Shown piece by piece: positions 1-5,492 of a DNA stretch of 5,602 nt (positions are counted from its first letter, which is position 1; each line of letters opens with the position of its first letter). The DNA lies in the NCBI GenBank assembly GCA_031278295.1, contig JAITKQ010000185.1, positions 1-5,602 of the forward strand. Direction: 5' to 3'. This DNA is from Spirochaetaceae bacterium. GTDB taxonomy: Bacteria > Spirochaetota > Spirochaetia > Treponematales > Breznakiellaceae. Below the pieces are notes generated by a model, which was given only the letters and a program-made list of their open reading frames with translations, was not told where the DNA came from and ran no database searches. The position numbers and the translations under genes are program-made.

Positions 1-217
1 CGTTGAATTATTTACACGGGTTCGTTCTGTAAGACAAGCCGCACGGCTTGCCGCTGTTTGGTGTGCAAGTGGCACACTAAACACGCGGTAGAGGCAATGG
101 TCTACTACCATTTTTCGTGAGTATTTACTAATTCTAACCGCCTCAAGGGGCGGGGTATTAGACCCCGCGAATAATGAAATGAACATGAGCAAAAGCTCAT
201 GTTGTTTCCGTGCGCTT
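1..217. other. Left-edge noncoding stretch rich in small hairpins
   Basis: I find no gene I can support here. The stretch holds short inverted repeats in series: CAAGCC/GGCTTG (35-50), TTGGTGTGC/GCACACTAA with one G-U pair (58-80), AATGGT/ACCATT followed by TTTTT on the plus strand (96-112), CCGCC/GGCGG (138-153), GCGGGGT/ACCCCGC (150-168) and the hairpin at 182-203. The AATGGT hairpin plus T run could be a weak plus-strand terminator for something beyond the window edge. No tRNA cloverleaf is seen. It may be the end of a repeat or mobile element, but nothing here proves it. Confidence 0.5.
182..203. repeat. Perfect hairpin, 9-bp stem with AAAA loop
   Basis: AACATGAGC (182-190) pairs with GCTCATGTT (195-203). 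It lies 14 nt from the 39-nt palindrome. The plus side continues GTTTCC and the minus side CATTTCATTATT, neither being a clear U tract, though it could assist termination. Confidence 0.6.
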
Positions 218-256
218 GCTCAAAGCATAGGGTGGGCCCCACCCTATGCTTTGAGC
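218..256 (-). terminator. 39-nt palindrome, probable operon 3' end
   Basis: The 19-nt arms GCTCAAAGCATAGGGTGGG and its exact reverse complement surround one central C, so an RNA stem of about 18 bp is possible. It begins 10 nt after the stop codon of the last operon gene. Neither side carries a run of T in the reading direction, so it is not a canonical intrinsic terminator. It may act as a 3' stabiliser, a factor-assisted terminator or part of a repeat. Confidence 0.55.
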
Positions 257-266
257 GTCTGTCCCG

Positions 267-1055
267 TCATCTAGGATAGTAAATATCATCGTCGCCGCTG
301 CCGCCGCCGCCACGGCTACCGCCGCTACCGCGGCTTCCGCCTAAGCCGGAAGCCGGCGAGCCGCCGCCATTGGTACTTATTTTGTAACCCAGCAGGAATT
401 CAAATTCGAAACCCATGTTAAAATTTGAGGCTACGGAGTCGTCCGCGTTTTGTATCGCGTTCAAAAAGGCCTGATCCAGCGAGCTGTTGAACCTGTAATT
501 TATCAAAAGGCCGCCGCGGAAAAACATTTTATCGCTTATATCAATATCGACACCGCCCCCCCCCTTAACCGCGATCCTGGACCAGTCGGACGCCAGGCCG
601 TAGCTGTCGCCTTTTTTGGCGTTCTGTAGCCCATAGTCTTTGGTAAAGGTCCGGGACAGCCCGATTATGCCCTGTAGCCCGGCGGTAGCGAATATTGTCA
701 GCCTGTCCAGCCTGAACGGGTATTTGAAGTACAGCCCTATCCCGGCGTTAGCCCCCGCCAGCTGGTAGTTATCGCCCACAAAGGTATACCGTTTCAGTAT
801 GTCGTTGGATACAAAACCCGTAAAGGAACCGCCGAAGCTTAAATCCGCCACAAAGTAGCTTTTTTCAAAAAATACGACGGCCCCGAAATTGAACTGGTTG
901 TACAACTGGCGGGCCGTAGTCCCGCCCGGCATTTCAGCAGAAAGCGTATCAAAGTTCGCGCCCATATTGAATCCGTAGCCGGTGGTAAAGTCGAATGAAA
1001 ATACGGGCGCGGATAAAAAAATCACGCCGATAACCAAATATATTTTTTTATGCAT
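267..1055 (-). CDS. Secreted outer-membrane beta-barrel-like protein with Gly/Ser/Arg tail
   Basis: The chosen start is the ATG at 1055. It has GGGGGGAG (1061-1068) 5 nt upstream and gives a clean signal peptide, MHKKIYLVIGVIFLSAPVFS, with likely cleavage before FDF. An in-frame ATG at 1100 would add 15 residues that hide the signal, so I reject it. The mature part of the 262-aa protein has alternating aromatic and polar strands with Gly-rich turns (for example GYGFNMGANF, NQFNFGAVVFF, FVADLSFGGSF, FFRGGLLINYRF, FNMGFEFEFLLGYKIS), the pattern of a small outer-membrane barrel. After the last strand comes an unusual tail of about 34 residues (229-262), made of Gly, Ser and Arg and ending in DDDIYYPR. 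It is the last gene of the serS operon, 62 nt after the lipoprotein gene, and a large palindrome follows its stop. No named family is recognised; the barrel call is from composition and could be wrong in detail. Confidence 0.75.
   Translation of the reverse strand: MHKKIYLVIGVIFLSAPVFSFDFTTGYGFNMGANFDTLSAEMPGGTTARQLYNQFNFGAVVFFEKSYFVADLSFGGSFTGFVSNDILKRYTFVGDNYQLAGANAGIGLYFKYPFRLDRLTIFATAGLQGIIGLSRTFTKDYGLQNAKKGDSYGLASDWSRIAVKGGGGVDIDISDKMFFRGGLLINYRFNSSLDQAFLNAIQNADDSVASNFNMGFEFEFLLGYKISTNGGGSPASGLGGSRGSGGSRGGGGSGDDDIYYPR
331..355. repeat. Inverted repeat inside the Gly-rich tail coding region
   Basis: CGGCTTCCG (331-339) and CGGAAGCCG (347-355) are perfect 9-nt inverted arms around a 7-nt loop. 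They lie in the codons for the low-complexity tail of the barrel-like protein. The mRNA would form a GC-rich hairpin about 60 nt before the stop codon. Confidence 0.7.
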
Positions 1056-1060
1056 AAACG

Positions 1061-1068
1061 CTCCCCCC
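1061..1068 (-). promoter_or_regulatory. Ribosome binding site that fixes the barrel-like gene start
   Basis: GGGGGGAG on the minus strand lies 5 nt before the ATG at 1055. The more upstream in-frame ATG at 1100 has no such site, which supports the 262-aa product that begins with its signal peptide. Confidence 0.7.
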
Positions 1069-1117
1069 AAAAGCTGTTCTGACGCCGGCACAAACCGCAA
1101 GCGTTAATTTACGGCGG

Positions 1118-2467
1118 CTACGGCCCACTTACCTCAACCGTAAACATGAATTCCCGTATTAAACCCGTGCCGTAGCCGTAGGTTTGAGCCTCGGTATCGT
1201 CATACGGCTCCCTCAGCTCGGCGTGAATACCTATCCCTACTGAGACGCCGGACTCAAGCGGTTTCGCGTTTTCATTTAGGTACAGCGTGATCGACTGCGT
1301 AACATCGTCCCAGCCCAGCGTAAAGTTATCCCTGCCGTAACCTGTACTGTTGTCTATAAACTCAAACCATATCCGGTGTATCATGTTTGTCGTATTGTCT
1401 TTCGGGTTGACGTTACCGGTCGCCGCTTCTTTCACAGGCACGTACAGCGGCCGCAGATACAGTGGCTTTAGCGGCTTGCCGGTTGTCGTATCCATGTATA
1501 TGTTGCCCGCCTGTACAGATATGGACGAGCTATTTTCCAGCCTTAAATTGTAGCTCGGATCACGATTCTTCCATGCGGAGCCTATAATGTATGTACCGTC
1601 CGGGGTCGGGCTCTGAAAGCTCAGGCTGTCAAGAGTTTTTTCGTTAAAGTTTACCGCGCCGTAATCGATCTCGTACCTTTTACTTGTGCCGTCCTTGTAA
1701 TCAAAGTCTAGCATGGCCGTAGCGGAGCCGGCGTGTTTTGAAATCAACACCATATAGCCGCCGCGCTTATTGTCCGCGGTTTTGGCATCATTTGTCCTGA
1801 AACTGTTTGGGTACTCCTTATAGTCTGGACGGTACCTGCTCACCCTTTGCGGTATGCCGCCGTCGGAGTCAAAGAATCCGTTTTTCTCGTCCTTGCGATA
1901 ATCGTCCGAATAAAGGTTAAGGCTGTAGTTGGTTTCGGTAACCGTTACGTCGGCAATATCCGGTACAAGACCGTTGATCACGACGGCCGAGTAGGGGGCC
2001 GCCATCATCCATTCCGACGAAAAATCGAGGGAGCCTATCGCAAGGGATCCGCCTGTGCTCGCTGCTAAGGTGCCGATCCTGAAATCCCCAAGGCCGGCGT
2101 ACGTGCCCGCCGTGTAGTGTCCGTAAGTACCGACCGGGGCGGTGCCATACGAAACCACACTTTCGCCCCATAACAGACCTTCCGGTATTCCGTTATCAAT
2201 GGTACCTTTCAGAACTATATGTGTTATGCCGTCCGATGTCATGTAGGCCCGGCTTATGTACAATTCTTCCGCGTTTGCCGGCATCTTCTTGGAGTTCTCG
2301 CCCGTAATGTATTTTGGAAGTGAAAAGTCATAGACATCGCTTGTAAAAACCGGGATCGTTCCCGGAGTACAGCCTGCAAGTTTGACTGCCACGGCGGTGA
2401 TAATCAACGTAAATTTAGCCATATTCCGCATTACAAAAAACTTCCCTCCCAATTTAAAATACGGCAT
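1118..2467 (-). CDS. Putative lipoprotein, family not recognised
   Basis: This is a 449-aa exported protein. A basic N-region (K5, K9, R14, K18) leads into the hydrophobic stretch FTLIITAVAV and then KLAGC, a lipobox whose Cys33 would be lipidated. The mature chain is rich in Thr, Ser, Gly, Tyr and Asp, has no further membrane span and no obvious catalytic motif, and looks beta-rich. I recognise no domain. The start at 2467 has a perfect AGGAGG 8 nt upstream. A second ATG at 2431 (Met13) also has a good purine-rich site (2441-2450) and would give a more usual 20-residue signal peptide. It begins 15 nt after the flippase stop, so it is probably co-transcribed and perhaps translationally coupled. 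A secreted barrel-like protein gene follows after 62 nt, and the two products could act together at the outer membrane. That partnership is inferred from order only. Lipoprotein assignment is fairly secure; function is unknown. Confidence 0.85.
   Translation of the reverse strand: MPYFKLGGKFFVMRNMAKFTLIITAVAVKLAGCTPGTIPVFTSDVYDFSLPKYITGENSKKMPANAEELYISRAYMTSDGITHIVLKGTIDNGIPEGLLWGESVVSYGTAPVGTYGHYTAGTYAGLGDFRIGTLAASTGGSLAIGSLDFSSEWMMAAPYSAVVINGLVPDIADVTVTETNYSLNLYSDDYRKDEKNGFFDSDGGIPQRVSRYRPDYKEYPNSFRTNDAKTADNKRGGYMVLISKHAGSATAMLDFDYKDGTSKRYEIDYGAVNFNEKTLDSLSFQSPTPDGTYIIGSAWKNRDPSYNLRLENSSSISVQAGNIYMDTTTGKPLKPLYLRPLYVPVKEAATGNVNPKDNTTNMIHRIWFEFIDNSTGYGRDNFTLGWDDVTQSITLYLNENAKPLESGVSVGIGIHAELREPYDDTEAQTYGYGTGLIREFMFTVEVSGP
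2441..2450 (-). promoter_or_regulatory. Second ribosome binding site, for alternative start Met13
   Basis: GGGAGGGAAG on the minus strand lies 9 nt before the in-frame ATG at 2431. It sits inside the reading frame that starts at 2467, where it encodes part of the LGGKFF stretch. It could direct a shorter lipoprotein precursor with a standard signal peptide. Confidence 0.45.
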
Positions 2468-2475
2468 TTTTCACC

Positions 2476-2481
2476 CCTCCT
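2476..2481 (-). promoter_or_regulatory. Strong ribosome binding site of the lipoprotein gene
   Basis: AGGAGG on the minus strand lies 8 nt before the ATG at 2467 and just after the flippase stop codon. It supports the longer lipoprotein start and independent re-initiation after the flippase. Confidence 0.75.
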
Positions 2482-2482
2482 G

Positions 2483-3766
2483 CTATCTCTTATTATCGGT
2501 AACGGCGTAAACATCCTTTACGCCACGCATTATTATGGTCAGCATGATGATTCCCTGCACCGTGTACGCGGCTATCAGGCTGTAGATCGCGCCGTTCATG
2601 TAAAAACCGCGGACGAGGGGCCGGCAGCTTAGTGCTACCGTTACCGCCGCGGCCATGCCTGCAATCAAAAATCCGGCATGTTTCCGCATCGCGGTAAGTA
2701 TGCCGCCCAGTACGCCGCAACCCAGCAAAAAGCCTGACGCAAGCAACGCCGGCATTAAAAGAAAGTCGTACCGCAAAATCTCCTCCCCGAATACAAGGTT
2801 TAACGCAAAACGCCCCCATACAAGCGAGGAGACGCATACCGCAGCCGTTATCCCGCTTATATAAATCCCCGCGCGGAATGTCATGCGTTTTATCACATCG
2901 TACTTTTTCTTTACATACAGCCCGCTAAATCCCGGAATAAAAACGGCCAGGGCCGGCCCCGTTAGCAGCGGCAGAACAAGCATGATTAACGTTATTGAAG
3001 AAAAATAGCCCAGCTCTTCTATGGAAAAGGTCTTTTCGACAACATACCGTGTAAAAAAAGTCATACCAAAATAGCTTAAACTTTGCATTACCAGCAGGAA
3101 TGACGGGAGCAGTACATTGGCAATATCGCGCCTTGTCGCGTTTGCGGTAAACCCCGCCCGGCGCGTGGCGTACGGGATGTCAAACAGCAGGAAAACCGGC
3201 AAAAAGGCCGCCGACATCGCAAGAACAGCCTGTGGCAGTTCAAAAAAATATAGCACGACGCAGAATGCCAAAAATGTAAGTCCTCCTTTAATGCAGTACG
3301 ATACGCTTATCGTTTTGTAGTCCCCGAATTTTTGAAGAACGCAGAGGTAGACACCGGACAGCCCTTCCAGCAGCCTGTACAACATCAAGGCCGCGCAGCA
3401 TAGCAGCGTACTGCCGGGAAAATTCGTAAAAAACAACGCGATGACAAAACATACGGCGGCGGCGGCGCTTGTACAGATTCGCGCCGCGATGTAGGTGCCG
3501 TCAGTGTGCCGCCCCGTAACATCGCTTATCTGGTAATTGCCCATACCAAAGGCGGCAAGCGCCGCAAAAATATTTGTAAAGGTGTACGCAAGCGAATAAA
3601 CGCCGGCATCCTTAGCCCCTTTCATCCGCAGAATAACAACCGTAAGCAGGTATTGAAAAAAAATGTATGTAAATGAGCCCAGGCTGTTATAAAAAACATT
3701 TCGGTTAAAAACCGTGTTTAGTTTGTGCTGTAATATCAAAATACCGATTCCGTCCGCGTCAGGCAA
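2483..3766 (-). CDS. MOP/Wzx-type polysaccharide flippase
   Basis: This is a multi-pass inner-membrane protein of the MOP exporter superfamily, the group containing Wzx/RfbX O-antigen and teichuronic acid exporters. Such proteins flip lipid-linked sugars across the membrane; the substrate here is unknown. About 12 hydrophobic segments can be drawn in its 427 residues: roughly 28-46, 54-74, 96-114, 119-140, 155-175, 178-197, 214-240, 251-275, 297-317, 335-357, 364-380 and 391-413. A typical family stretch after the first helix is MKGAKDAGVYSLAYTFTNIF (48-67). A basic cytoplasmic loop (YVKKKYDVIKR, 284-294) precedes the second half. The listed start is TTG at 3766, 11 nt after the serS stop, with no clear Shine-Dalgarno. 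An in-frame TTG at 3739 (residue 10) with a weak upstream GGA is a fair alternative and would remove a non-conserved N-terminal tail. No glycosyltransferase genes are nearby, so it is not in an obvious polysaccharide cluster. Family call is good, substrate unknown. Confidence 0.82.
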   Translation of the reverse strand: MPDADGIGILILQHKLNTVFNRNVFYNSLGSFTYIFFQYLLTVVILRMKGAKDAGVYSLAYTFTNIFAALAAFGMGNYQISDVTGRHTDGTYIAARICTSAAAAVCFVIALFFTNFPGSTLLCCAALMLYRLLEGLSGVYLCVLQKFGDYKTISVSYCIKGGLTFLAFCVVLYFFELPQAVLAMSAAFLPVFLLFDIPYATRRAGFTANATRRDIANVLLPSFLLVMQSLSYFGMTFFTRYVVEKTFSIEELGYFSSITLIMLVLPLLTGPALAVFIPGFSGLYVKKKYDVIKRMTFRAGIYISGITAAVCVSSLVWGRFALNLVFGEEILRYDFLLMPALLASGFLLGCGVLGGILTAMRKHAGFLIAGMAAAVTVALSCRPLVRGFYMNGAIYSLIAAYTVQGIIMLTIIMRGVKDVYAVTDNKR

Positions 3767-3777
3767 CGACGGCGGTT

Positions 3778-5055
3778 TTAGGCCTTACGTTTTATCACGT
3801 CAAACCCGCAGTAAGGCGCAAGCGCCGCCGGAATTTTAACCGTGCCGTCCGCCTGCTGAAAATTTTCGATAATGGCTACCATGGCGCGCGATACCGCGAC
3901 GGCCGTGCCGTTTAGCATGTGGACAAATCTGTTCTTTCCGTCCGCAGCCTTGTAACGGATGTTGAGTCGGCGCGCCTGGTAGTCGGTACAGTTCGACGTG
4001 GAAGTAACCTCACCGTACTCCCCGCCATTCCTGCCGGGCAGCCACGCCTCAAGGTCCCATTTACGGTATGCGGGCGCTCCCAGACCGCCGGCACAGGTAT
4101 CCACCACACGGTACGGTATCTCAAGCCCGCTGAATATCTCCTCCTCAATCATCCGCAGTTCTTCGTGCAGCGCGTCAGACTCTTCCGGCAGGCAGTATAC
4201 AAACATTTCCAGTTTTGTAAACTGGTGGACGCGGTACAGCCCCCTGGAAAACTGCCCCGCCGCGCCCGCCTCCCTGCGGAAACAGTGGGAAAGGCCGGCC
4301 ATCCGCACAGGTAGCTTGCCCGCCGGAATTATCGCGCCGGAATAGTAGCCGCCCAGCGTTATCTCGGCCGTTCCTACAAGGCAGCCGGAGCCGTCTTCAA
4401 GGCTGTAAACGTTAGTTTCCGCCCCCCGCGGGTTAAAGCCTATCCCCAATAAAATCTCGTCTTTGGCAATGTCCGGCGTAATGAACGGCGTGAATCCTTT
4501 TTTTTGCAGAATATCGAGCGCGTAGCGTACCAACCCCAGTTCCAAAAAAACGCCCTCGTTCTTCAGGTAGTAGAATTTGGTGCCGGACACCTTTGCAGCG
4601 GTATCAAAGTCGATAATATCCAGTGCCTGCCCCAGCACGACATGATCCAGCGGCGTGAAATCAAACTTGGCCGGCTCACCGACACGCTTTAGCTCCGTGC
4701 AGTCTTCATCGTCCCTGCCGGACGGTACATCCGGGTGCGCCATGTTCGGGATTTTCCGCGCCTCCGCTTCCATTTCGGATTCGACCTGTTTCAGAGCCGC
4801 CTCCGCCTCCGCGATTTCGTCCTTTATCCTTTTGCCTTCCTCTATGATCAGGGCGCGCTTGTCGTTGTCCAGCTTGCCTTTCATCGCGGCGGAATTGTTG
4901 TTTCTGTCACGTTGCAGGCCCTGTAGCTTTGTGCTAAGTTCCGTCCGCTGCCGGAACAGCCGCGCAACCGCGTCCGCGTCCGCGTCCATGAACCGGTTCT
5001 TTATGTTGGCTTTGACGGCGTCCAGGTTATCGACAATGAATCTATAATCAAGCAT
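3778..5055 (-). CDS. serS: Seryl-tRNA synthetase (class II)
   Basis: This cytoplasmic enzyme activates serine with ATP and charges tRNA-Ser, and in bacteria also tRNA-Sec. The 425-aa length is normal for the family. The start MLDYRFIVDNLDAVKANI matches the conserved SerRS N-terminus, which fixes the ATG at 5055. Residues about 28-100 form the charged helical arm (coiled coil) that binds the long variable arm of tRNA-Ser. The catalytic domain follows: the serine-binding TAE at 229-231, motif 2 at about 257-285 (CFRREAGAAGQFSRGLYRVH, then QFTKLEMF), the STSNCTDYQARR block at 352-363, and motif 3 at about 380-401 (LNGTAVAVSRAMVAIIENFQ, with the class II arginine at 390). All catalytic signatures are present, so it should be active. 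It is first in a minus-strand operon, 11 nt ahead of the flippase gene. A consensus promoter lies directly upstream with almost no room for a leader. Function is near certain. Confidence 0.98.
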   Translation of the reverse strand: MLDYRFIVDNLDAVKANIKNRFMDADADAVARLFRQRTELSTKLQGLQRDRNNNSAAMKGKLDNDKRALIIEEGKRIKDEIAEAEAALKQVESEMEAEARKIPNMAHPDVPSGRDDEDCTELKRVGEPAKFDFTPLDHVVLGQALDIIDFDTAAKVSGTKFYYLKNEGVFLELGLVRYALDILQKKGFTPFITPDIAKDEILLGIGFNPRGAETNVYSLEDGSGCLVGTAEITLGGYYSGAIIPAGKLPVRMAGLSHCFRREAGAAGQFSRGLYRVHQFTKLEMFVYCLPEESDALHEELRMIEEEIFSGLEIPYRVVDTCAGGLGAPAYRKWDLEAWLPGRNGGEYGEVTSTSNCTDYQARRLNIRYKAADGKNRFVHMLNGTAVAVSRAMVAIIENFQQADGTVKIPAALAPYCGFDVIKRKA

Positions 5056-5089
5056 TTTTTTATGATACCCCCTGCCCCGCCTTTGTCAA
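5056..5089 (-). promoter_or_regulatory. Sigma70-type promoter of serS, predicted leaderless
   Basis: On the minus strand, TTGACA (5084-5089) is a perfect -35 box. It is followed by a 16-nt GC-rich spacer and TATCAT (5062-5067), one mismatch from the -10 consensus. Only six A residues separate the -10 from the serS ATG. Transcription normally starts about 7 nt after the -10, so the mRNA would begin at or next to the A of the start codon. A GGGGG run lies in the spacer, upstream of any such start site, and would not be in the message. The promoter call rests directly on sequence; the leaderless start is inferred. Confidence 0.8.
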
Positions 5090-5190
5090 GTAAGCTAGGG
5101 CCGTAGCAGGGGTAAAAGGTGCAACAAATTTACCGTTCCCCGTCCCGGCAGTTTTAAATTTATAAAAATTTTTCAGGTAATATGGGCGCA

Positions 5191-5213
5191 TTTCCGGCAC
5201 TTCGTGCCGGAAA
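5191..5213. repeat. Perfect hairpin, 10-bp stem
   Basis: TTTCCGGCAC (5191-5200) and GTGCCGGAAA (5204-5213) are exact inverted arms around TTC. The hairpin is about 100 nt upstream of the serS -35 box and is not followed by a T run. It looks like half of a REP-type intergenic element together with the structure at 5235-5258. Confidence 0.6.
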
Positions 5214-5234
5214 CCGGGCTTTGCGGGGTTCCGG

Positions 5235-5258
5235 GGGGCAAGCCCCTTGGGTTGCCCC
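5235..5258. repeat. GC-rich inverted repeat, REP-like
   Basis: GGGGCAA (5235-5241) and TTGCCCC (5252-5258) flank a 10-nt loop that contains GCCCC, which can also pair with the first arm to form a smaller alternative hairpin. The surrounding GC-rich sequence (5214-5260) resembles dispersed intergenic palindromes seen in many bacteria. The repeat status is inferred. Confidence 0.5.
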
Positions 5259-5316
5259 TCCATTCCCTTGCGCGTACACGCCTGCTTTTTCGCCAATGAT
5301 AGACCGGCATGTAAAA

Positions 5317-5346
5317 TTGTTGTCACCGGACGCGGACCACTATGAA
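5317..5346 (+). promoter_or_regulatory. Weak candidate promoter for the right-hand gene
   Basis: TTGTTG (5317-5322) or TTGTCA (5320-5325) could serve as a -35 box, and TATGAA (5341-5346) as the -10, with spacers of 18 or 15 nt. A start near 5353 would leave a leader of about 140 nt before the ATG at 5493. Spacing is not ideal, so this is tentative. Confidence 0.3.
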
Positions 5347-5382
5347 TTCAATGCGTAACTGTGCTTAAATAAACCAATGGGG

Positions 5383-5465
5383 CTGTTCCATCGAACCTAA
5401 GGTTCACACCGTGCCCCCGGCCATGCCGGGGCTGTTTAGCGCACAGTCGCTTTGTTTTGGAACAG
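5383..5465 (+). promoter_or_regulatory. Putative structured mRNA leader
   Basis: An outer stem CTGTTCCA (5383-5390) with TGGAACAG (5458-5465) encloses two perfect hairpins: GAACC-TAA-GGTTC (5393-5405) and CCCCGGC-CAT-GCCGGGG (5415-5431). GTTC at 5385-5388 can also pair with GAAC at 5393-5396, which would break both the outer stem and the first hairpin. The element ends 27 nt before the start codon of the right-hand gene. It matches no riboswitch class that I recognise. Confidence 0.4.
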
Positions 5466-5492
5466 GCGCCAATAGCACATAGAAGGTTTGTG

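Larger units (their letters stand above)
5056..5492. other. Divergent intergenic region between serS and the right-hand gene
   Basis: These 437 bases hold no gene I can support. From left to right they contain the serS promoter (5062-5089), an AT-rich patch with a partial palindrome (about 5152-5173), two REP-like hairpins (5191-5258), a weak plus-strand promoter candidate (5317-5346) and a structured putative leader (5383-5465). The AT-rich patch lies too far upstream of the serS -35 box to be a normal UP element. Confidence 0.6.

Noticed and set aside
1..111. Minus-strand open frame from an ATG at 111 running off the left edge (37 codons, MVVDHCLYRV...)
   Set aside because: There is no ribosome binding site, the opposite strand is also open for most of the stretch, and it crosses several hairpins. 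It could be real only if it continues well beyond the window, which cannot be seen.
182..256. CRISPR array
   Set aside because: The repeats are inverted and differ from each other; there are no equal direct repeats with spacers.
1..266. tRNA or other standard RNA gene near the GGGTTCG at 18-24
   Set aside because: No acceptor stem, D-arm or anticodon arm can be arranged around it.
1056..1100. Longer barrel-like protein starting at 1100
   Set aside because: The added 15 residues lack a ribosome binding site and would put a neutral stretch before a good signal peptide; the ATG at 1055 has a strong site.
1917..2837. Other minus-strand frames within the lipoprotein (84 codons) and flippase (114 codons) genes
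   Set aside because: They are alternate-frame shadows with Arg/Gly/Cys-rich nonsense composition and no start signals.
3919..5047. Plus-strand open frames of up to 131 codons antisense to serS
   Set aside because: They mirror the codon bias of serS, show no family resemblance and lack good start signals; serS is conserved over the whole stretch.
5060..5326. 88-codon open frame on the minus strand upstream of serS
   Set aside because: It runs through the REP-like hairpins and ends inside the serS -10 box. It has no ribosome binding site or recognisable protein features, and its Gly/Pro/Lys-rich text follows the GC-rich repeat.
5413..5482. Small plus-strand frame from GTG or ATG (VPPAMPGLFS...) ending just before the right-hand gene's ribosome binding site
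   Set aside because: Only about 23 codons, no ribosome binding site, and it overlaps the GC-rich hairpin that explains the base composition.
5090..5492. T-box or other known riboswitch upstream of serS
   Set aside because: No T-box sequence or specifier stem is seen on the serS strand, and the promoter leaves no room for a leader.
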